The notes beneath the pieces were generated by a model. The model did not search any database, was not told the origin of the DNA, and saw only the letters and a program-made list of their open reading frames with translations. Made by a program: the position numbers and the translations under genes. From contig NZ_QRAI01000002.1 of assembly GCF_014336955.1 (NCBI RefSeq), positions 620,001-684,000 on the forward strand: a stretch of 64,000 bases of DNA. Direction: 5' to 3'. Shown here one piece after another: positions 39,969 to 49,874 of this stretch; positions within the stretch are counted from its first letter, which is position 1, and each line of letters opens with the position of its first letter. This stretch comes from Saccharophagus sp. K07 (GTDB lineage: Bacteria > Pseudomonadota > Gammaproteobacteria > Pseudomonadales > Cellvibrionaceae).

Positions 39969-42830
39969 TGTGCGGCCTTTTTCTTTTTTCGGTGGACTGG
40001 CAGGGTTGCCGGATAATAAAGGTTTTAAGAAGCGACCGGTATGTGAAGCTGAAATTTTGCAAATATCTTCCGGCGTTCCCTCGGCAATAATTTGTCCACC
40101 ACCACTGCCGCCCTCCGGACCTAAATCGACAATCCAATCTGCGGTTTTGATAACGTCCAGATTGTGTTCAATAACTACGATTGTATTGCCTCTGTCGCGC
40201 AATTGATGGAGAACAGATAAAAGCTGTTGGATGTCGTGGAAGTGCAAACCGGTAGTCGGTTCATCGAGGATGTATAAGGTTTTTCCGGTATCGCGTTTGG
40301 ACAGTTCGCGCGCGAGTTTCACGCGTTGCGCTTCACCGCCAGAGAGCGTGGTCGCCGACTGTCCCAAGCGGATATAGGAAAGCCCGACGTCGATCAGGGT
40401 TTGTAATTTACCTGCAATGGCTGGCACTGCATCGAAAAATGCGCGCGCATCTTCGACAGTCATTTCCAGCACTTCGTGAATATTTTTGCCCTTGTAGTGA
40501 ACGTCCAAGGTCTCCCGATTGTAGCGTTTACCTTTACAGGTATCGCAGGGGACATAAATATCCGGCAGGAAGTGCATTTCCACTTTGACCATGCCGTCGC
40601 CCTGACAGGCTTCACAGCGTCCGCCTTTGACGTTGAAGCTGAATCTGCCGGGCTGATATCCGCGCGAGCGCGCCTCCGGCGTTGCGGAAAATAAATCGCG
40701 GATCGGTGTGAAAATTCCGGTATAAGTTGCGGGGTTGGAGCGAGGCGTGCGACCGATCGGGCTTTGGTCGATATCGACGCATTTATCAAACAGCTCCAAG
40801 CCATGAATAGCGTCGTAAGGCGCCGGCGTGAGCGTGGTCGCACCGTTCAATTCGGTCGCCACAATCGGATAAAGCGTGTTATTGATTAAGGTCGATTTTC
40901 CTGAGCCGGAAACGCCCGTAACGCAAGTCATCACACCAACAGGAATGCGCAGAGTGACGTTCTGCAAGTTATTGCCGCGCGCACCTTCCAATATCAGCCA
41001 TTTATCTTTATCGACGGCCAATCGCTGTTTGGGAACCGCAATGGATTTGCGCCCGGAAAGATAGGCGCCGGTAATGGATTTTTTGCTTTTGAGAATATCC
41101 GGTAGAGCTCCCTGGGCAACAATTTCGCCGCCGTGCACGCCTGCGCCGGGGCCTACGTCAATAATGTAATCTGCGCTGCGTATGGCGTCTTCGTCGTGCT
41201 CAACCACGATCACGGTATTACCGAGATCGCGCAAATGGGTCAGGGTTCTTAACAAACGGTCGTTGTCGCGTTGGTGGAGGCCGATGGATGGCTCATCGAG
41301 AATATACATAACACCGACCAGGCCTGCGCCAATCTGGCTGGCCAGACGTATTCGCTGAGCTTCACCACCGGACAGTGTCTCGGCGCTTCTGCTCAGTGTT
41401 AAATAATTCAGACCAACGTCCACCAGAAAACGCAGGCGATCGCGCAATTCTTTTAAGATTTTGTCGGCAATTTTCCCGCGTGCGCCGGTGAAGGATAATT
41501 TGCAGAAATACTGGTGCGCATCGCCAACAGGCATATTGGTAATTTGCGGCAGCGTTTTGTTGTCCACAAAAACGTGGCGCGCTTCCAGTTTTAATCGGGC
41601 GCCTTCACATTCCGGGCATGCTTGGCTCGCTAAATATTTGGCGAGATCTTCGCGTACGGAGCTGGATTCAGTATCGCGATAACGTCGCTCTAAATTGGGA
41701 ATGACACCTTCAAATACATGATGTCGGTGAAAAGAATCACCGCGGTCGTTGACGTAGACAAAATCAATTACTTCGTCGCCAGACCCATAGAGAATAATTT
41801 GCCGTTGTTTTTTTGTCAGTTTGTTCCACGGCGTATCCAAGCTGAATTTGTAGTGTTTGGCAACTGACGACAGCATGTGGAAATAATACAGGCTGCGTCT
41901 GTCCCAACCTCGAATAGCACCATCTGCAATGGACTCTTCGGGGAATTGCACCACTTTTTCTTCAGCAAAAAATTGTTTAACGCCGAGGCCGTCACAGCTC
42001 GGGCAGGCGCCTGCCGGATTGTTGAAGGAAAATAAGCGCGGTTCCAGTTCTGGAATTGAATAATCGCAATGCGGGCAGGCGTGTTTGGCAGAAAAAATTT
42101 GCTCGGGTTTTTCGCCGTCGATAAAACCGATCATTGCCAAGCCGCCGGAAAGCTGAATGGCGGTTTCAAAACTTTCGGCAAGTCGCTGTTGAATGTCGGG
42201 GCGCGCTTTAAAGCGGTCGATCACTACATCGATGGTGTGTTTCTTTTTTTTGTCCAGCGTTGGTACATCATCCAGGTCGACCACAATTCCATCGACGCGA
42301 ACCCGGACGAAACCGTCACGTCGCAGCGATTCGAAGACGTGTAAATGTTCGCCTTTGCGCTCGCGCACCACGGGCGCCAACAGCATCAGTTTGCTGCCTT
42401 CCGGTAGGGCGAGAACCTGGTCCACCATTTCACTGATGGTCTGTGCAGCCAGAGGTACGCCGTGAATCGGGCAGCGCGGCTCACCGATGCGGGCAAACAA
42501 CAGGCGTAGGTAGTCGTAAATTTCCGTGATGGTACCGACAGTGGAGCGCGGGTTGTGTGAGGTAGATTTTTGCTCGATGGAAATAGCGGGACTCAGGCCT
42601 TCGACATGATCGACATCGGGCTTTTCCATCATGGAGAGAAACTGGCGGGCATAGGCCGACAGGGATTCCACATAACGTCGCTGGCCTTCAGCGTACAAAG
42701 TGTCAAAAGCCAGAGACGATTTACCGGAGCCAGACAAACCGGTTATGACGACCAGCTTGTCGCGGGGAATATCGAGGTCAATATTCTTGAGATTATGGGT
42801 GCGCGCCCCACGAACCAAAATGCGATCCAC
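39960..42830 (-). CDS. uvrA: excinuclease ABC subunit A
   Basis: A 956-residue ABC-type damage sensor of nucleotide excision repair. Two Walker A motifs ([10 protein letters not shown] near residue 31 and [11 protein letters not shown] near 640), two ABC signatures (TLSGGEAQR twice) and two zinc modules ([13 protein letters not shown] with CPSCDGLG, and CEACQGDGM with CDTCKGKRY) are present. Full length. A LexA box lies about 120 bp upstream, so it should be SOS-induced. A -10-like TATACT lies at 42906-42911 on this strand. In E. coli uvrA and ssb are divergent neighbours; here two genes lie between them. Confidence 0.98.
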   Translation of the reverse strand: MDRILVRGARTHNLKNIDLDIPRDKLVVITGLSGSGKSSLAFDTLYAEGQRRYVESLSAYARQFLSMMEKPDVDHVEGLSPAISIEQKSTSHNPRSTVGTITEIYDYLRLLFARIGEPRCPIHGVPLAAQTISEMVDQVLALPEGSKLMLLAPVVRERKGEHLHVFESLRRDGFVRVRVDGIVVDLDDVPTLDKKKKHTIDVVIDRFKARPDIQQRLAESFETAIQLSGGLAMIGFIDGEKPEQIFSAKHACPHCDYSIPELEPRLFSFNNPAGACPSCDGLGVKQFFAEEKVVQFPEESIADGAIRGWDRRSLYYFHMLSSVAKHYKFSLDTPWNKLTKKQRQIILYGSGDEVIDFVYVNDRGDSFHRHHVFEGVIPNLERRYRDTESSSVREDLAKYLASQACPECEGARLKLEARHVFVDNKTLPQITNMPVGDAHQYFCKLSFTGARGKIADKILKELRDRLRFLVDVGLNYLTLSRSAETLSGGEAQRIRLASQIGAGLVGVMYILDEPSIGLHQRDNDRLLRTLTHLRDLGNTVIVVEHDEDAIRSADYIIDVGPGAGVHGGEIVAQGALPDILKSKKSITGAYLSGRKSIAVPKQRLAVDKDKWLILEGARGNNLQNVTLRIPVGVMTCVTGVSGSGKSTLINNTLYPIVATELNGATTLTPAPYDAIHGLELFDKCVDIDQSPIGRTPRSNPATYTGIFTPIRDLFSATPEARSRGYQPGRFSFNVKGGRCEACQGDGMVKVEMHFLPDIYVPCDTCKGKRYNRETLDVHYKGKNIHEVLEMTVEDARAFFDAVPAIAGKLQTLIDVGLSYIRLGQSATTLSGGEAQRVKLARELSKRDTGKTLYILDEPTTGLHFHDIQQLLSVLHQLRDRGNTIVVIEHNLDVIKTADWIVDLGPEGGSGGGQIIAEGTPEDICKISASHTGRFLKPLLSGNPASPPKKEKGRTKK

Positions 42831-42950
42831 AAGCTACCTCTTGCAGTGAGAATTGAGCTTTAAGCGGAGAGCGGGCGCCGCAGAGGGCGCCGCTAAAAGG
42901 GGGCTAGTATACGGAAAACTGGCGAGAGAGGATGAGGTTTTTCGTTGACA

Positions 42951-42970
42951 ACCTGTATAAATCTACAGGT
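42951..42970 (-). promoter_or_regulatory. LexA (SOS) box of uvrA
   Basis: The palindrome ACCTGTA-N6-TACAGGT contains a perfect CTGT-N8-ACAG core (42953-42968). It overlaps the last codons of the CsgD-like gene and lies about 40 bp upstream of the putative uvrA -10. Confidence 0.85.
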
Positions 42971-43670
42971 CTTCCATGTCGCGCACCCAGTTGCTCGCTT
43001 CCAGGCGATTGCGCACGCCGATTTTTTTGTAAACGTTGTACAGATGGCTTTTGACGGTGTGTTCGCTGACTTCCAGCGCCGCCGAAATATCCAGGTTGGT
43101 CGCGCCGTTTTTGATCAGGCGCAGGATCTGGCGTTCGCGTTTGGTCAGTTTGATATCCGTATGGCGGATTGACGGAGCGCGACGGTTCTTTTCCAGGAAA
43201 TGATGCAGCAGGCGGCGGGGAACCCAGTATTCTCCCTGTAATAAACATTCCAGTCCGCGGATCAACTGTTCTTGATCGGTATCGACAAAGAACAGACCGG
43301 AAATGCACGGCCAGTCGAGCAGGTTTTCGTGCTCGCTGTTGTATTGCGCGTTAAGCAGGGCGGCGGTCAATGGCTGGCTGTGGGAGTGAACTTCGTTGAT
43401 CAGTTCGCGCAGGTCGTCGCCGCTAAGTCCCTGGCAGTCAATAAGCAATAAATGATCGGCGGTGGTATCCGGGGCGAGTTGCTTGATGATGGAACAGGTA
43501 ACCCCGATTTTTTCGGTAATCAGCGAGGCCAATAGTCCCGTTTGCAAGCTGTTGTTTAAAGAGTACAGCGATATACCCTTGACATCGGGGCGTGCTGAAG
43601 TCGCGGTCACAATATTGTCTGCCTTATGTTGATCCTGACCTGGGTGTCCGGAAGCGGGATTGATTACCAA
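42963..43670 (-). CDS. LuxR/CsgD-like transcriptional regulator
   Basis: A 235-residue regulator with a degenerate receiver-like N-terminal domain and a C-terminal LuxR helix-turn-helix (about residues 170-230: LTKRERQILRLIKNGATNLD in outline, then ALEVSEHTVKSHLYNVYKKIG). The LLQGEYWVPRRLLHHFLE linker resembles the CsgD/VpsT group, which controls curli, cellulose or exopolysaccharide genes, sometimes by binding c-di-GMP. I cannot confirm a c-di-GMP site. No kinase gene is adjacent. It sits between uvrA and the transporter gene, a place where relatives have no regulator. Confidence 0.82.
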   Translation of the reverse strand: MVINPASGHPGQDQHKADNIVTATSARPDVKGISLYSLNNSLQTGLLASLITEKIGVTCSIIKQLAPDTTADHLLLIDCQGLSGDDLRELINEVHSHSQPLTAALLNAQYNSEHENLLDWPCISGLFFVDTDQEQLIRGLECLLQGEYWVPRRLLHHFLEKNRRAPSIRHTDIKLTKRERQILRLIKNGATNLDISAALEVSEHTVKSHLYNVYKKIGVRNRLEASNWVRDMEDL

Positions 43671-43821
43671 AAGCGGCGGGAATTATGCCTAAATTCCTGT
43701 TTTGCCGAAAGAGTAAAAAACCATCGCTCTCGCCTGAGTTGCTTGTCAATTTATCACTTTTAGCAAAATTTCCTTTCATTTTTGTCGCTGGGCGGAGCTA
43801 ATCAAGTGCGACACAAATCCT

Positions 43822-43849
43822 TTGGACCGACAGTCACCGCTGTTAGAAT
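43822..43849 (+). promoter_or_regulatory. promoter for the MFS transporter gene
   Basis: TTGGAC (43822-43827), a 16-bp spacer and TAGAAT (43844-43849) lie 30 bp before the GTG start. Confidence 0.55.
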
Positions 43850-43879
43850 GCCGCTCTTTTGTGATTGGCGAGGAACGAT

Positions 43880-45238
43880 GTGAGTAGCGGTCGACCGATT
43901 TCCGAAGTGCGAGTGACAGTAACTCTGGCGCTGTTGTATGTGTTTCGCATGCTCGGTTTGTTCATGGTGTTTCCTGTCATGATGATTTTTGGTTCCGAGT
44001 ATGAAGGCGCCACGCCGTTCTTGCTCGGGCTGGCCTTGGGCGGTTATGGACTGACCCAGGCGATCTTCCAGGTGCCTCTTGGACTGCTTTCCGATATCTG
44101 GGGGCGCAAGCCGGTTATCTATCTCGGCTTTGCCATTTTTATGGTCGGCAGCATTGTCGCTGCCAGCACGGACTCGATTTGGGGGCTGGTTATCGGCCGG
44201 GCTTTGCAAGGCGCGGGAGCTATTGCTGGCGCGGTTATGGCCTTGGTGGGCGATCTGACCTCGGAACAAAATCGCACCCGCGCTATGGCAGTTATAGGTG
44301 CGTCTATCGGCCTGTCTTTTTCCGTTGCCATGATCTTGGGACCGCTCCTTGCCTCCATGGGCGGTTTGCCAACCGTTTTTTGGACCTCTGCCTGCCTAGC
44401 GTTTATTGGTATCGCAATTCTCCGCCTGCTCGTTCCTGACCCGCCGGCCGGCAGAAAAGCCGGGTCCGATGGTTTGGCAGTGCCGACGCTGCTAGAGAAA
44501 GCTGTCCGCAACCGTGAATTGATGCGCCTGAACGTCGGTGTGTTTGCGCTGCATTTTGCGCTGACGGCGATGTTCGTGGTTGTGCCGCTGGTGTTGGACG
44601 ACGCTGGTGTCGGTACACGCCAGCACTGGCACTACTACCTGCCTGTTATGATGATTGCGTTTGTGCTGATGCTGCCGTTTATGTATGTCGCTGAGCGTCG
44701 GCGCAAAATTAAAACAGTCTTTATAGGTGCGGTTGCGTTATTGGGCCTTGCTGAAGTCTTTCTTGTTTACGTCCATAGCTTGGAATATTGGCTGCTGGGT
44801 CTGTTGATCTTCTTCACCGGATTTAATCTTCTGGAAGCTATGCTGCCATCGCTGGTCAGCAAAATGGCACCCGCGGGCAACAAGGGTACGGCTATGGGAA
44901 TCTTTTCGACGTCTCAGTTTCTCGGCGCTGCATCCGGTGGTGTGATCGGAGGGCTGTGCTATCAAAACTGGGGTTTCGACAGCGTTTTGATCGCAGCCTT
45001 GTGTGTCAACATCGTGTGGTTGATTATGGCCGTCGGTATGCGTGCGCCTCGTTACCTCACCAGCGTTTGTGTGCCTCTAGAGCATGACGTGCCCGTAGAA
45101 GCCATCCAAAATGCGGTGCCCGGTGTGGTGGAAGCCTTATGGGTGAAGGAGCAGGCGCTCCTGTATCTGAAAGTAGATGATCAGTTTTTCCAGAAAAGCG
45201 AGTTGAATGCATTCCTGCAAAAGGCTGCGGTTCCCTGA
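43880..45238 (+). CDS. MFS transporter, YajR-like
   Basis: A 452-residue inner membrane transporter with about twelve membrane helices (residues about 15-385). The family motif between helices 2 and 3 reads GLLSDIWGRKPVI, and motif C follows in the fifth helix (LSFSVAMILGPLLASMGG in outline). The last 65 residues form a soluble domain with repeated VP..I/VE patterns, like the YAM domain of E. coli YajR. The substrate is unknown; YajR relatives are treated as drug-efflux-type proteins. I chose GTG 43880, with AGGAA five bases upstream. It lies upstream of ssb, as in pseudomonads. Confidence 0.87.
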   Translation: MSSGRPISEVRVTVTLALLYVFRMLGLFMVFPVMMIFGSEYEGATPFLLGLALGGYGLTQAIFQVPLGLLSDIWGRKPVIYLGFAIFMVGSIVAASTDSIWGLVIGRALQGAGAIAGAVMALVGDLTSEQNRTRAMAVIGASIGLSFSVAMILGPLLASMGGLPTVFWTSACLAFIGIAILRLLVPDPPAGRKAGSDGLAVPTLLEKAVRNRELMRLNVGVFALHFALTAMFVVVPLVLDDAGVGTRQHWHYYLPVMMIAFVLMLPFMYVAERRRKIKTVFIGAVALLGLAEVFLVYVHSLEYWLLGLLIFFTGFNLLEAMLPSLVSKMAPAGNKGTAMGIFSTSQFLGAASGGVIGGLCYQNWGFDSVLIAALCVNIVWLIMAVGMRAPRYLTSVCVPLEHDVPVEAIQNAVPGVVEALWVKEQALLYLKVDDQFFQKSELNAFLQKAAVP

Positions 45239-45313
45239 GGCCAATATCCTTGGCAGTGATTTTTTCCTGTAGACTTGTGCGTTCAGCATGGTATTTGAAA
45301 TTTGGAGGGTAGA

Positions 45314-45835
45314 GTGGCGAGCCGTGGCGTAAATAAAGTGATATTGGTGGGTAACCTCGGACAAGACCCCGAAGTCCGTTACACACCGGGTGGAAGTGCC
45401 ATAGCAAACATCAGTGTGGCGACGTCGGAAACTTGGAAAGACAAGCAGACTGGTCAAGCGCAAGAGCGCACTGAATGGCACCGCGTAGTTCTGTTCAATC
45501 GGCTGGCTGAAATTGCGGGAGAATACCTGCGCAAGGGCAGCAAGGTTTATATCGAAGGATCTCTGCGTACTCGTAAGTGGCAGGATCAGCAGGGGCAGGA
45601 TCGTTACACGACTGAAATCGTTGCCGCTGAACTGCAGATGCTGGATAGCCGCGCTGGCGGCGTCGATACTTCATCATCGTCTGCTCAATACGGCGGTCCG
45701 GATTACGGCGCGCCGCCATCGGCCCCCTCAGCTCCGCGTCAAAGCCCACCGCAACACTCCGCTCCCCATTCCTCTCCGGCGGGCTCATCTCAAGTGCCCG
45801 ACTTTGACGGATTCGACGACGACATTCCGTTTTAA
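45314..45835 (+). CDS. ssb: single-stranded DNA-binding protein
   Basis: A 173-residue SSB that coats single-stranded DNA in replication, repair and recombination. The OB-fold domain (about residues 1-112) starts [22 protein letters not shown] in outline and includes [22 protein letters not shown] Gly/Ser/Pro/Gln-rich linker leads to the partner-binding tail DDDIPF. I chose GTG 45314, with GGAGG upstream. The gap from the transporter gene is 75 bp, and I see no LexA box there. Confidence 0.97.
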   Translation: MASRGVNKVILVGNLGQDPEVRYTPGGSAIANISVATSETWKDKQTGQAQERTEWHRVVLFNRLAEIAGEYLRKGSKVYIEGSLRTRKWQDQQGQDRYTTEIVAAELQMLDSRAGGVDTSSSSAQYGGPDYGAPPSAPSAPRQSPPQHSAPHSSPAGSSQVPDFDGFDDDIPF

Positions 45836-45911
45836 AATTGGCCGGCGCCATCTTCAATGATGGCGCTCCTTCAATCCAGAGTTCTCGACTCTCGCGAGCG
45901 GTGGCAACGCA

Positions 45912-46778
45912 GTGGCGTTCAAAGTTCTAGTTACGGATCAGTTTTCACCCTTAGGCGCTGCGCATGTGAAGGCTTTAGAAGCCAACACAATTCCCGTGGT
46001 ATATCCGGATGCGCCCGATAGCGATGCCCTCAGTATTCAAATTGAGCGCAGCAAGCCCTCTGTTGTTGTCGATACCCGCCTGTGGAGCGATTGGCTGGAG
46101 CCGGAAGCCGCAGTGGATTATGCCCGCCATCTGGCTGATCTGTGCCGCCAGCATCAGATTGTGCTGATCAGTCTTTCCTCCCATGAAGTATTTGGAGTGG
46201 CGCAGCAAACCATTGGTATGTCGGAACAGGATCAGCCGGAGCCAGATACGAATATCGGGGCGTTATTGCTCGCCAAAGAGCAGGAGGCTGCCCGCTGGGA
46301 GAAGTCGATCATTATTCGTTTACCTTGGGTGCTGGATCGTCCTTCAGGTGTTTTGCATCGTCTCTGCGAAGCCCTTTTGTATCGAGGAGAATGTGTCGTC
46401 TCCGATACCTGGAGAGGATCACCGGTGTTCATAGAGGACGTGGTGAGATTGGTTCAGGCGATGATCCAGCAGATTTTTTGCGGCGCGCAGAACTGGGGGG
46501 TGTTTCATCTCCACGCCAGTGACAGCTGCTCGGAAGCTGAGTTGGCCGACCATGTGGCTCGGCTGCTGCAAAAGGCGGGGTATGAGGCCGGCGCCATCTC
46601 TCTCGGCGCGCTGGAGCAGAGATTTACTCCTTACAGCGGCTGGCTGAAAGGGCAGCGCTGTACCAATAATTTCGGTTTCCAATACCGCAGCTGGCGCCAG
46701 GGAATCAAAAGCAAGGTATCGGAATGGTTGGAGAGGGAGATCCAAATGGGGCGTCTGGTGCGGGCAATGTCAGCTTAA
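45912..46778 (+). CDS. degenerate RmlD-like SDR protein
   Basis: A 288-residue extended-SDR-like protein related to dTDP-4-dehydrorhamnose reductase. The fold is recognisable from the N-terminal KVLVTD strand, the SLSSHEVFG segment (about 95-103), IIIRLPWVLD (about 136-145) and the SPVFIEDVVRLVQAMI segment. Key residues are gone: the GxxGxxG nucleotide loop reads TDQFSPLG, and the YxxxK pair reads LLLAK, so the catalytic tyrosine is missing. It starts at GTG 45912, 76 bp after ssb. It may be a pseudoenzyme with a binding or structural role. No rhamnose genes are nearby. Confidence 0.75.
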   Translation: MAFKVLVTDQFSPLGAAHVKALEANTIPVVYPDAPDSDALSIQIERSKPSVVVDTRLWSDWLEPEAAVDYARHLADLCRQHQIVLISLSSHEVFGVAQQTIGMSEQDQPEPDTNIGALLLAKEQEAARWEKSIIIRLPWVLDRPSGVLHRLCEALLYRGECVVSDTWRGSPVFIEDVVRLVQAMIQQIFCGAQNWGVFHLHASDSCSEAELADHVARLLQKAGYEAGAISLGALEQRFTPYSGWLKGQRCTNNFGFQYRSWRQGIKSKVSEWLEREIQMGRLVRAMSA

Positions 46779-46800
46779 GCTGATTTGAGATTTGAGCATC

Positions 46801-46836
46801 AATGGCCGCGACTCCTTTCGCGGCCATTTGGTTTTT
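46801..46836. terminator. terminator between the RmlD-like gene and fabB
   Basis: An 11-bp stem AATGGCCGCGA/TCGCGGCCATT with a 6-base loop followed by TGGTTTTT terminates the plus-strand gene and may act on fabB from the other side. Confidence 0.85.
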
Positions 46837-46845
46837 AGCGGGTGA

Positions 46846-48063
46846 TTAACCGTTGTAACGTTGGAAAATCAATGTTGCGTTTGTACCGCCGAAACCAAAG
46901 CTGTTTGACATAACTTTGTTCAGTGTTCTGTATTGGTTTTCCAGCGCAATCGGCATGCCTTCAGCTTCAGGATCCAATTTGTTGATGTTGGCAGAAGCAG
47001 CGATAAAGCTGTGCTGCATCATCAGCAAGCTGTAAATCGCTTCTTGCACACCAGTGGCTCCCAAAGAGTGGCCAGTCAGGGACTTGGTGGAGCTGATAGT
47101 CGGGATCTTATCGCCGAACACTTCTTTGACTGCGCGCAACTCTGCGATATCACCGACTGGAGTACTGGTGCCGTGAGAGTTGATGTAATCGATGGCGGTG
47201 CTGTCGGTCATGGCGATCGCCTGACGCATGCAGCGCGCCGCGCCTTCCCCGGACGGAGCGACCATGTCGTATCCATCGGAGGTGGCGCCGTAGCCGACCA
47301 GTTCGCCGTAGATTTTGGCTCCTCTGGCGAGGGCATGGTCGAGTGATTCAATCACCAGGCAGCCGCCGCCGCCTGCGATCACAAAACCATCGCGATCCGC
47401 GTCATAAGCGCGCGACGCCTGGGAGGGGGTGTCATTGTATTTAGTGGACAGGGCGCCCATGGCGTCAAACAAGCCGGTCAGGGTCCAGTGTTCTTCTTCA
47501 CCGCCGCCTGCGAATACAACGTCTTGTTTGCCGAGTTGAATCAGTTCCATCGCGTTGCCGATACAGTGCGCGCTGGTAGCGCAAGCGGAGGAGATGGAGT
47601 AGTTGATGCCTTTGATTTTGAAGGGGGTGGCCAAGCAAGCAGAGGCAGTGCTTCCCATGGTTTGGGTTACACGGTAGGGACCGGCTTTTTTAACGCCCTT
47701 ACTGCGCATTATGTCGGCAGATTCCACTACGCTCTTGGTCGAGGCGCCGCCAGATCCCATGATGATGCCGGTGCGCTCATTGGAAACGTCCGCTTCACTC
47801 AGGCCGGAATCCCGAATGGCGTTTTGCATGGCAACGTAAGCAAAACCAGCTGCGTCGCCCATGAAGCGTAAACTTTTGCGGTCGATATGCTCGGCGAGAT
47901 CTATCTCTACTGACCCGGACACTAGGCTACGAAAACCCTGCTCTTCATAGCTCGGGTTGTACTTAACCCCGGATTTACCGTTTTTCAGAGCGTCCAGTAC
48001 GGTTGCGATATCGTTGCCTAAACAGGACACAATTCCCATTCCGGTAACAACAACACGTTTCAT
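46846..48063 (-). CDS. fabB: 3-oxoacyl-ACP synthase I
   Basis: A 405-residue condensing enzyme needed for elongation in unsaturated fatty acid synthesis. The active-site cysteine is in [10 protein letters not shown] (about residue 163), with the two histidines in [11 protein letters not shown] and TGHSLGATG. The [17 protein letters not shown] start is typical of FabB. It lies 179 bp downstream of fabA on the same strand, the usual fabA-fabB unit of gammaproteobacteria. GAGG precedes the ATG. Confidence 0.96.
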   Translation of the reverse strand: MKRVVVTGMGIVSCLGNDIATVLDALKNGKSGVKYNPSYEEQGFRSLVSGSVEIDLAEHIDRKSLRFMGDAAGFAYVAMQNAIRDSGLSEADVSNERTGIIMGSGGASTKSVVESADIMRSKGVKKAGPYRVTQTMGSTASACLATPFKIKGINYSISSACATSAHCIGNAMELIQLGKQDVVFAGGGEEEHWTLTGLFDAMGALSTKYNDTPSQASRAYDADRDGFVIAGGGGCLVIESLDHALARGAKIYGELVGYGATSDGYDMVAPSGEGAARCMRQAIAMTDSTAIDYINSHGTSTPVGDIAELRAVKEVFGDKIPTISSTKSLTGHSLGATGVQEAIYSLLMMQHSFIAASANINKLDPEAEGMPIALENQYRTLNKVMSNSFGFGGTNATLIFQRYNG

Positions 48064-48242
48064 AAAAAGCCTCTTGTAACTGGATCAGAATTGAAATGCA
48101 TTAATCCGGAGTGGTCCGGATGGTCTTCCGGATAGAGCATCCGGTTGATAAGCGGATCGGTCGGGAGATATGTAAGACAGATGTCTGACAACAATTCTCC
48201 CTTCCTGCTTCGCTTGGCGCGCATCGGTTTTATGCTGCAGCC

Positions 48243-48767
48243 TTAAAAGGTTTCTGTATTGGTAAACAGGCCAACTCGAAGGTCTTTGGCAAAGTAGATG
48301 TCTTTTCCATCTACGCTCACTCTACCGTCTGCGATTCCCATCACCAGCTTTCGTTCGATTACGCGCTTCAAATTGATGTGATAGGTAATCAGCTTAGCGG
48401 ATGGAAGAACTTGGCCGGTAAATTTCACCTCTCCTGCGCCCAGGGCTCTGCCTCGACCGGGGTTGCCTCGCCATGCCAAATAGAACCCGACGAGCTGCCA
48501 CATGGCGTCGAGGCCCAAGCAACCTGGCATAACGGGGTCGCCGGGGAAGTGGCAAGAGAAAAACCACAGATCGGGATGAATGTCCAGCTCGGCTACGATT
48601 TCGCCTTTGCCAAACTCACCACCTGTATGGCTGATATGGGCAATCCGATCAACCATCAACATATTTGGCTTGGGAAGCTGCGCGTTGCCGGGTCCAAACA
48701 TGGCGCCATCGCCACAGGCGAGCAATTCATCGCGTCCGTAGGAGGGTTTCGGCTCGAAAGGCTGCAT
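48243..48767 (-). CDS. fabA: 3-hydroxydecanoyl-ACP dehydratase/isomerase
   Basis: A 174-residue hot-dog-fold enzyme that dehydrates 3-hydroxydecanoyl-ACP and isomerises the product, committing it to unsaturated fatty acids. The active-site histidine is in [11 protein letters not shown] and the aspartate in [18 protein letters not shown] and [11 protein letters not shown] are typical. Full length. GGAGGG lies upstream on the antisense side of the start in a region with no recognisable FabR- or DesT-type site. It forms an operon with fabB. Confidence 0.96.
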   Translation of the reverse strand: MQPFEPKPSYGRDELLACGDGAMFGPGNAQLPKPNMLMVDRIAHISHTGGEFGKGEIVAELDIHPDLWFFSCHFPGDPVMPGCLGLDAMWQLVGFYLAWRGNPGRGRALGAGEVKFTGQVLPSAKLITYHINLKRVIERKLVMGIADGRVSVDGKDIYFAKDLRVGLFTNTETF

Positions 48768-49026
48768 AGGGTACTCGTTGTTTAATCGTATGTGGTTGAT
48801 CGCGTGAGAAGAATCTACGGGCGTCGGATTAGTTTTATTCTGAGCTGCGACGATTCGGCCGCCAACACAGGTGCCAAGTCGCCGGGGAGTGCCATTCTAG
48901 CGGTAAAACGCATGATGTCCAGCAAAAAGCGCTCAGCTGTGGGGTCTCCGTTGTATTTCGTTAAAAGCCGTATGGTATAGTCGGCGCCTTGTTTAATCGA
49001 GCCATCAGCCCTAAGGATTGATTTTT

Positions 49027-49857
49027 ATGATTAAGAAGTGCCTGTTCCCTGTTGCGGGTTATGGTACCCGTTTCCTCCCCGCCACCAAGTCCATGCCCAA
49101 AGAAATGCTTCCGATTGTAAATAAGCCACTGGTGCAATATGGAGTGGAAGAATCGTTGGAAGCAGGGCTCAACGAAATAGGTTTTGTTACAGGTCGAGGA
49201 AAAAGGGCAATTGCTGACCATTTCGATGTCAGCTATGAATTGGAACATCAAATTGCCGGAACTTCCAAAGAGGAATATCTCAGCTCGATTCGTTCTGTTA
49301 TGGCCCGGGGCTCTTTCTCCTTTACCCGTCAAAGTGAGATGAGAGGGTTGGGGGACGCCATATTAAATGGTAAACGTTTGATCGGTGATGAGCCCTTCGG
49401 TGTTGTACTGTCTGACGACTTGTGCGTATCTGATGGTGACACTCCCGGGGTTTTGGCGCAGATGGTCAGCCTTTACCGCCAATTTCGCTGCAGTATCGTT
49501 GCTATCCAGGAAGTACCAGAAGACCAGATTTCCAAATTCGGTGTGATCGCTGGCAGTCAGATCAAAGCTGATCTGGTGCAAGTCTCCAACATGGTGGAGA
49601 AGCCGGATCCTAAGGATGCCCCTTCCAATCTGGCGGTAATCGGCCGCTACATTCTTACTCCTGATATTTTCGACATCCTGGAAAAGACTCCTCCAGGGAA
49701 AAATGGCGAAATTCAGTTGACTGACGCGCTGCTGACTCAGGCGCAGACTGGATGCGTGTTGGCTTATAAATTCAAAGGTCGTCGGTTTGACTGCGGTAGC
49801 GTTGAAGGCTTCGTCGAAGCGACCAACTACGTCTACCACAACATCTACAAAGGCTAA
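49027..49857 (+). CDS. galU: UTP-glucose-1-phosphate uridylyltransferase
   Basis: A 276-residue enzyme that makes UDP-glucose for LPS, exopolysaccharide and glycosyl transfer. The nucleotide motif [19 protein letters not shown] lies near the N-terminus, with [19 protein letters not shown] and the LTDALL segment further on. I chose ATG 49027 ([11 protein letters not shown]). A -10-like TATAGT (48976-48981) lies about 45 bp upstream. The phosphohexomutase gene follows after 17 bp, so both sugar-activation genes form one operon. Confidence 0.95.
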   Translation: MIKKCLFPVAGYGTRFLPATKSMPKEMLPIVNKPLVQYGVEESLEAGLNEIGFVTGRGKRAIADHFDVSYELEHQIAGTSKEEYLSSIRSVMARGSFSFTRQSEMRGLGDAILNGKRLIGDEPFGVVLSDDLCVSDGDTPGVLAQMVSLYRQFRCSIVAIQEVPEDQISKFGVIAGSQIKADLVQVSNMVEKPDPKDAPSNLAVIGRYILTPDIFDILEKTPPGKNGEIQLTDALLTQAQTGCVLAYKFKGRRFDCGSVEGFVEATNYVYHNIYKG

Positions 49858-49874
49858 GTATTACGGACGATGCG

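Noticed and set aside
45239-45313. LexA box before ssb
   Set aside because: CTGT occurs at about 45268 but no ACAG partner follows at the right spacing.
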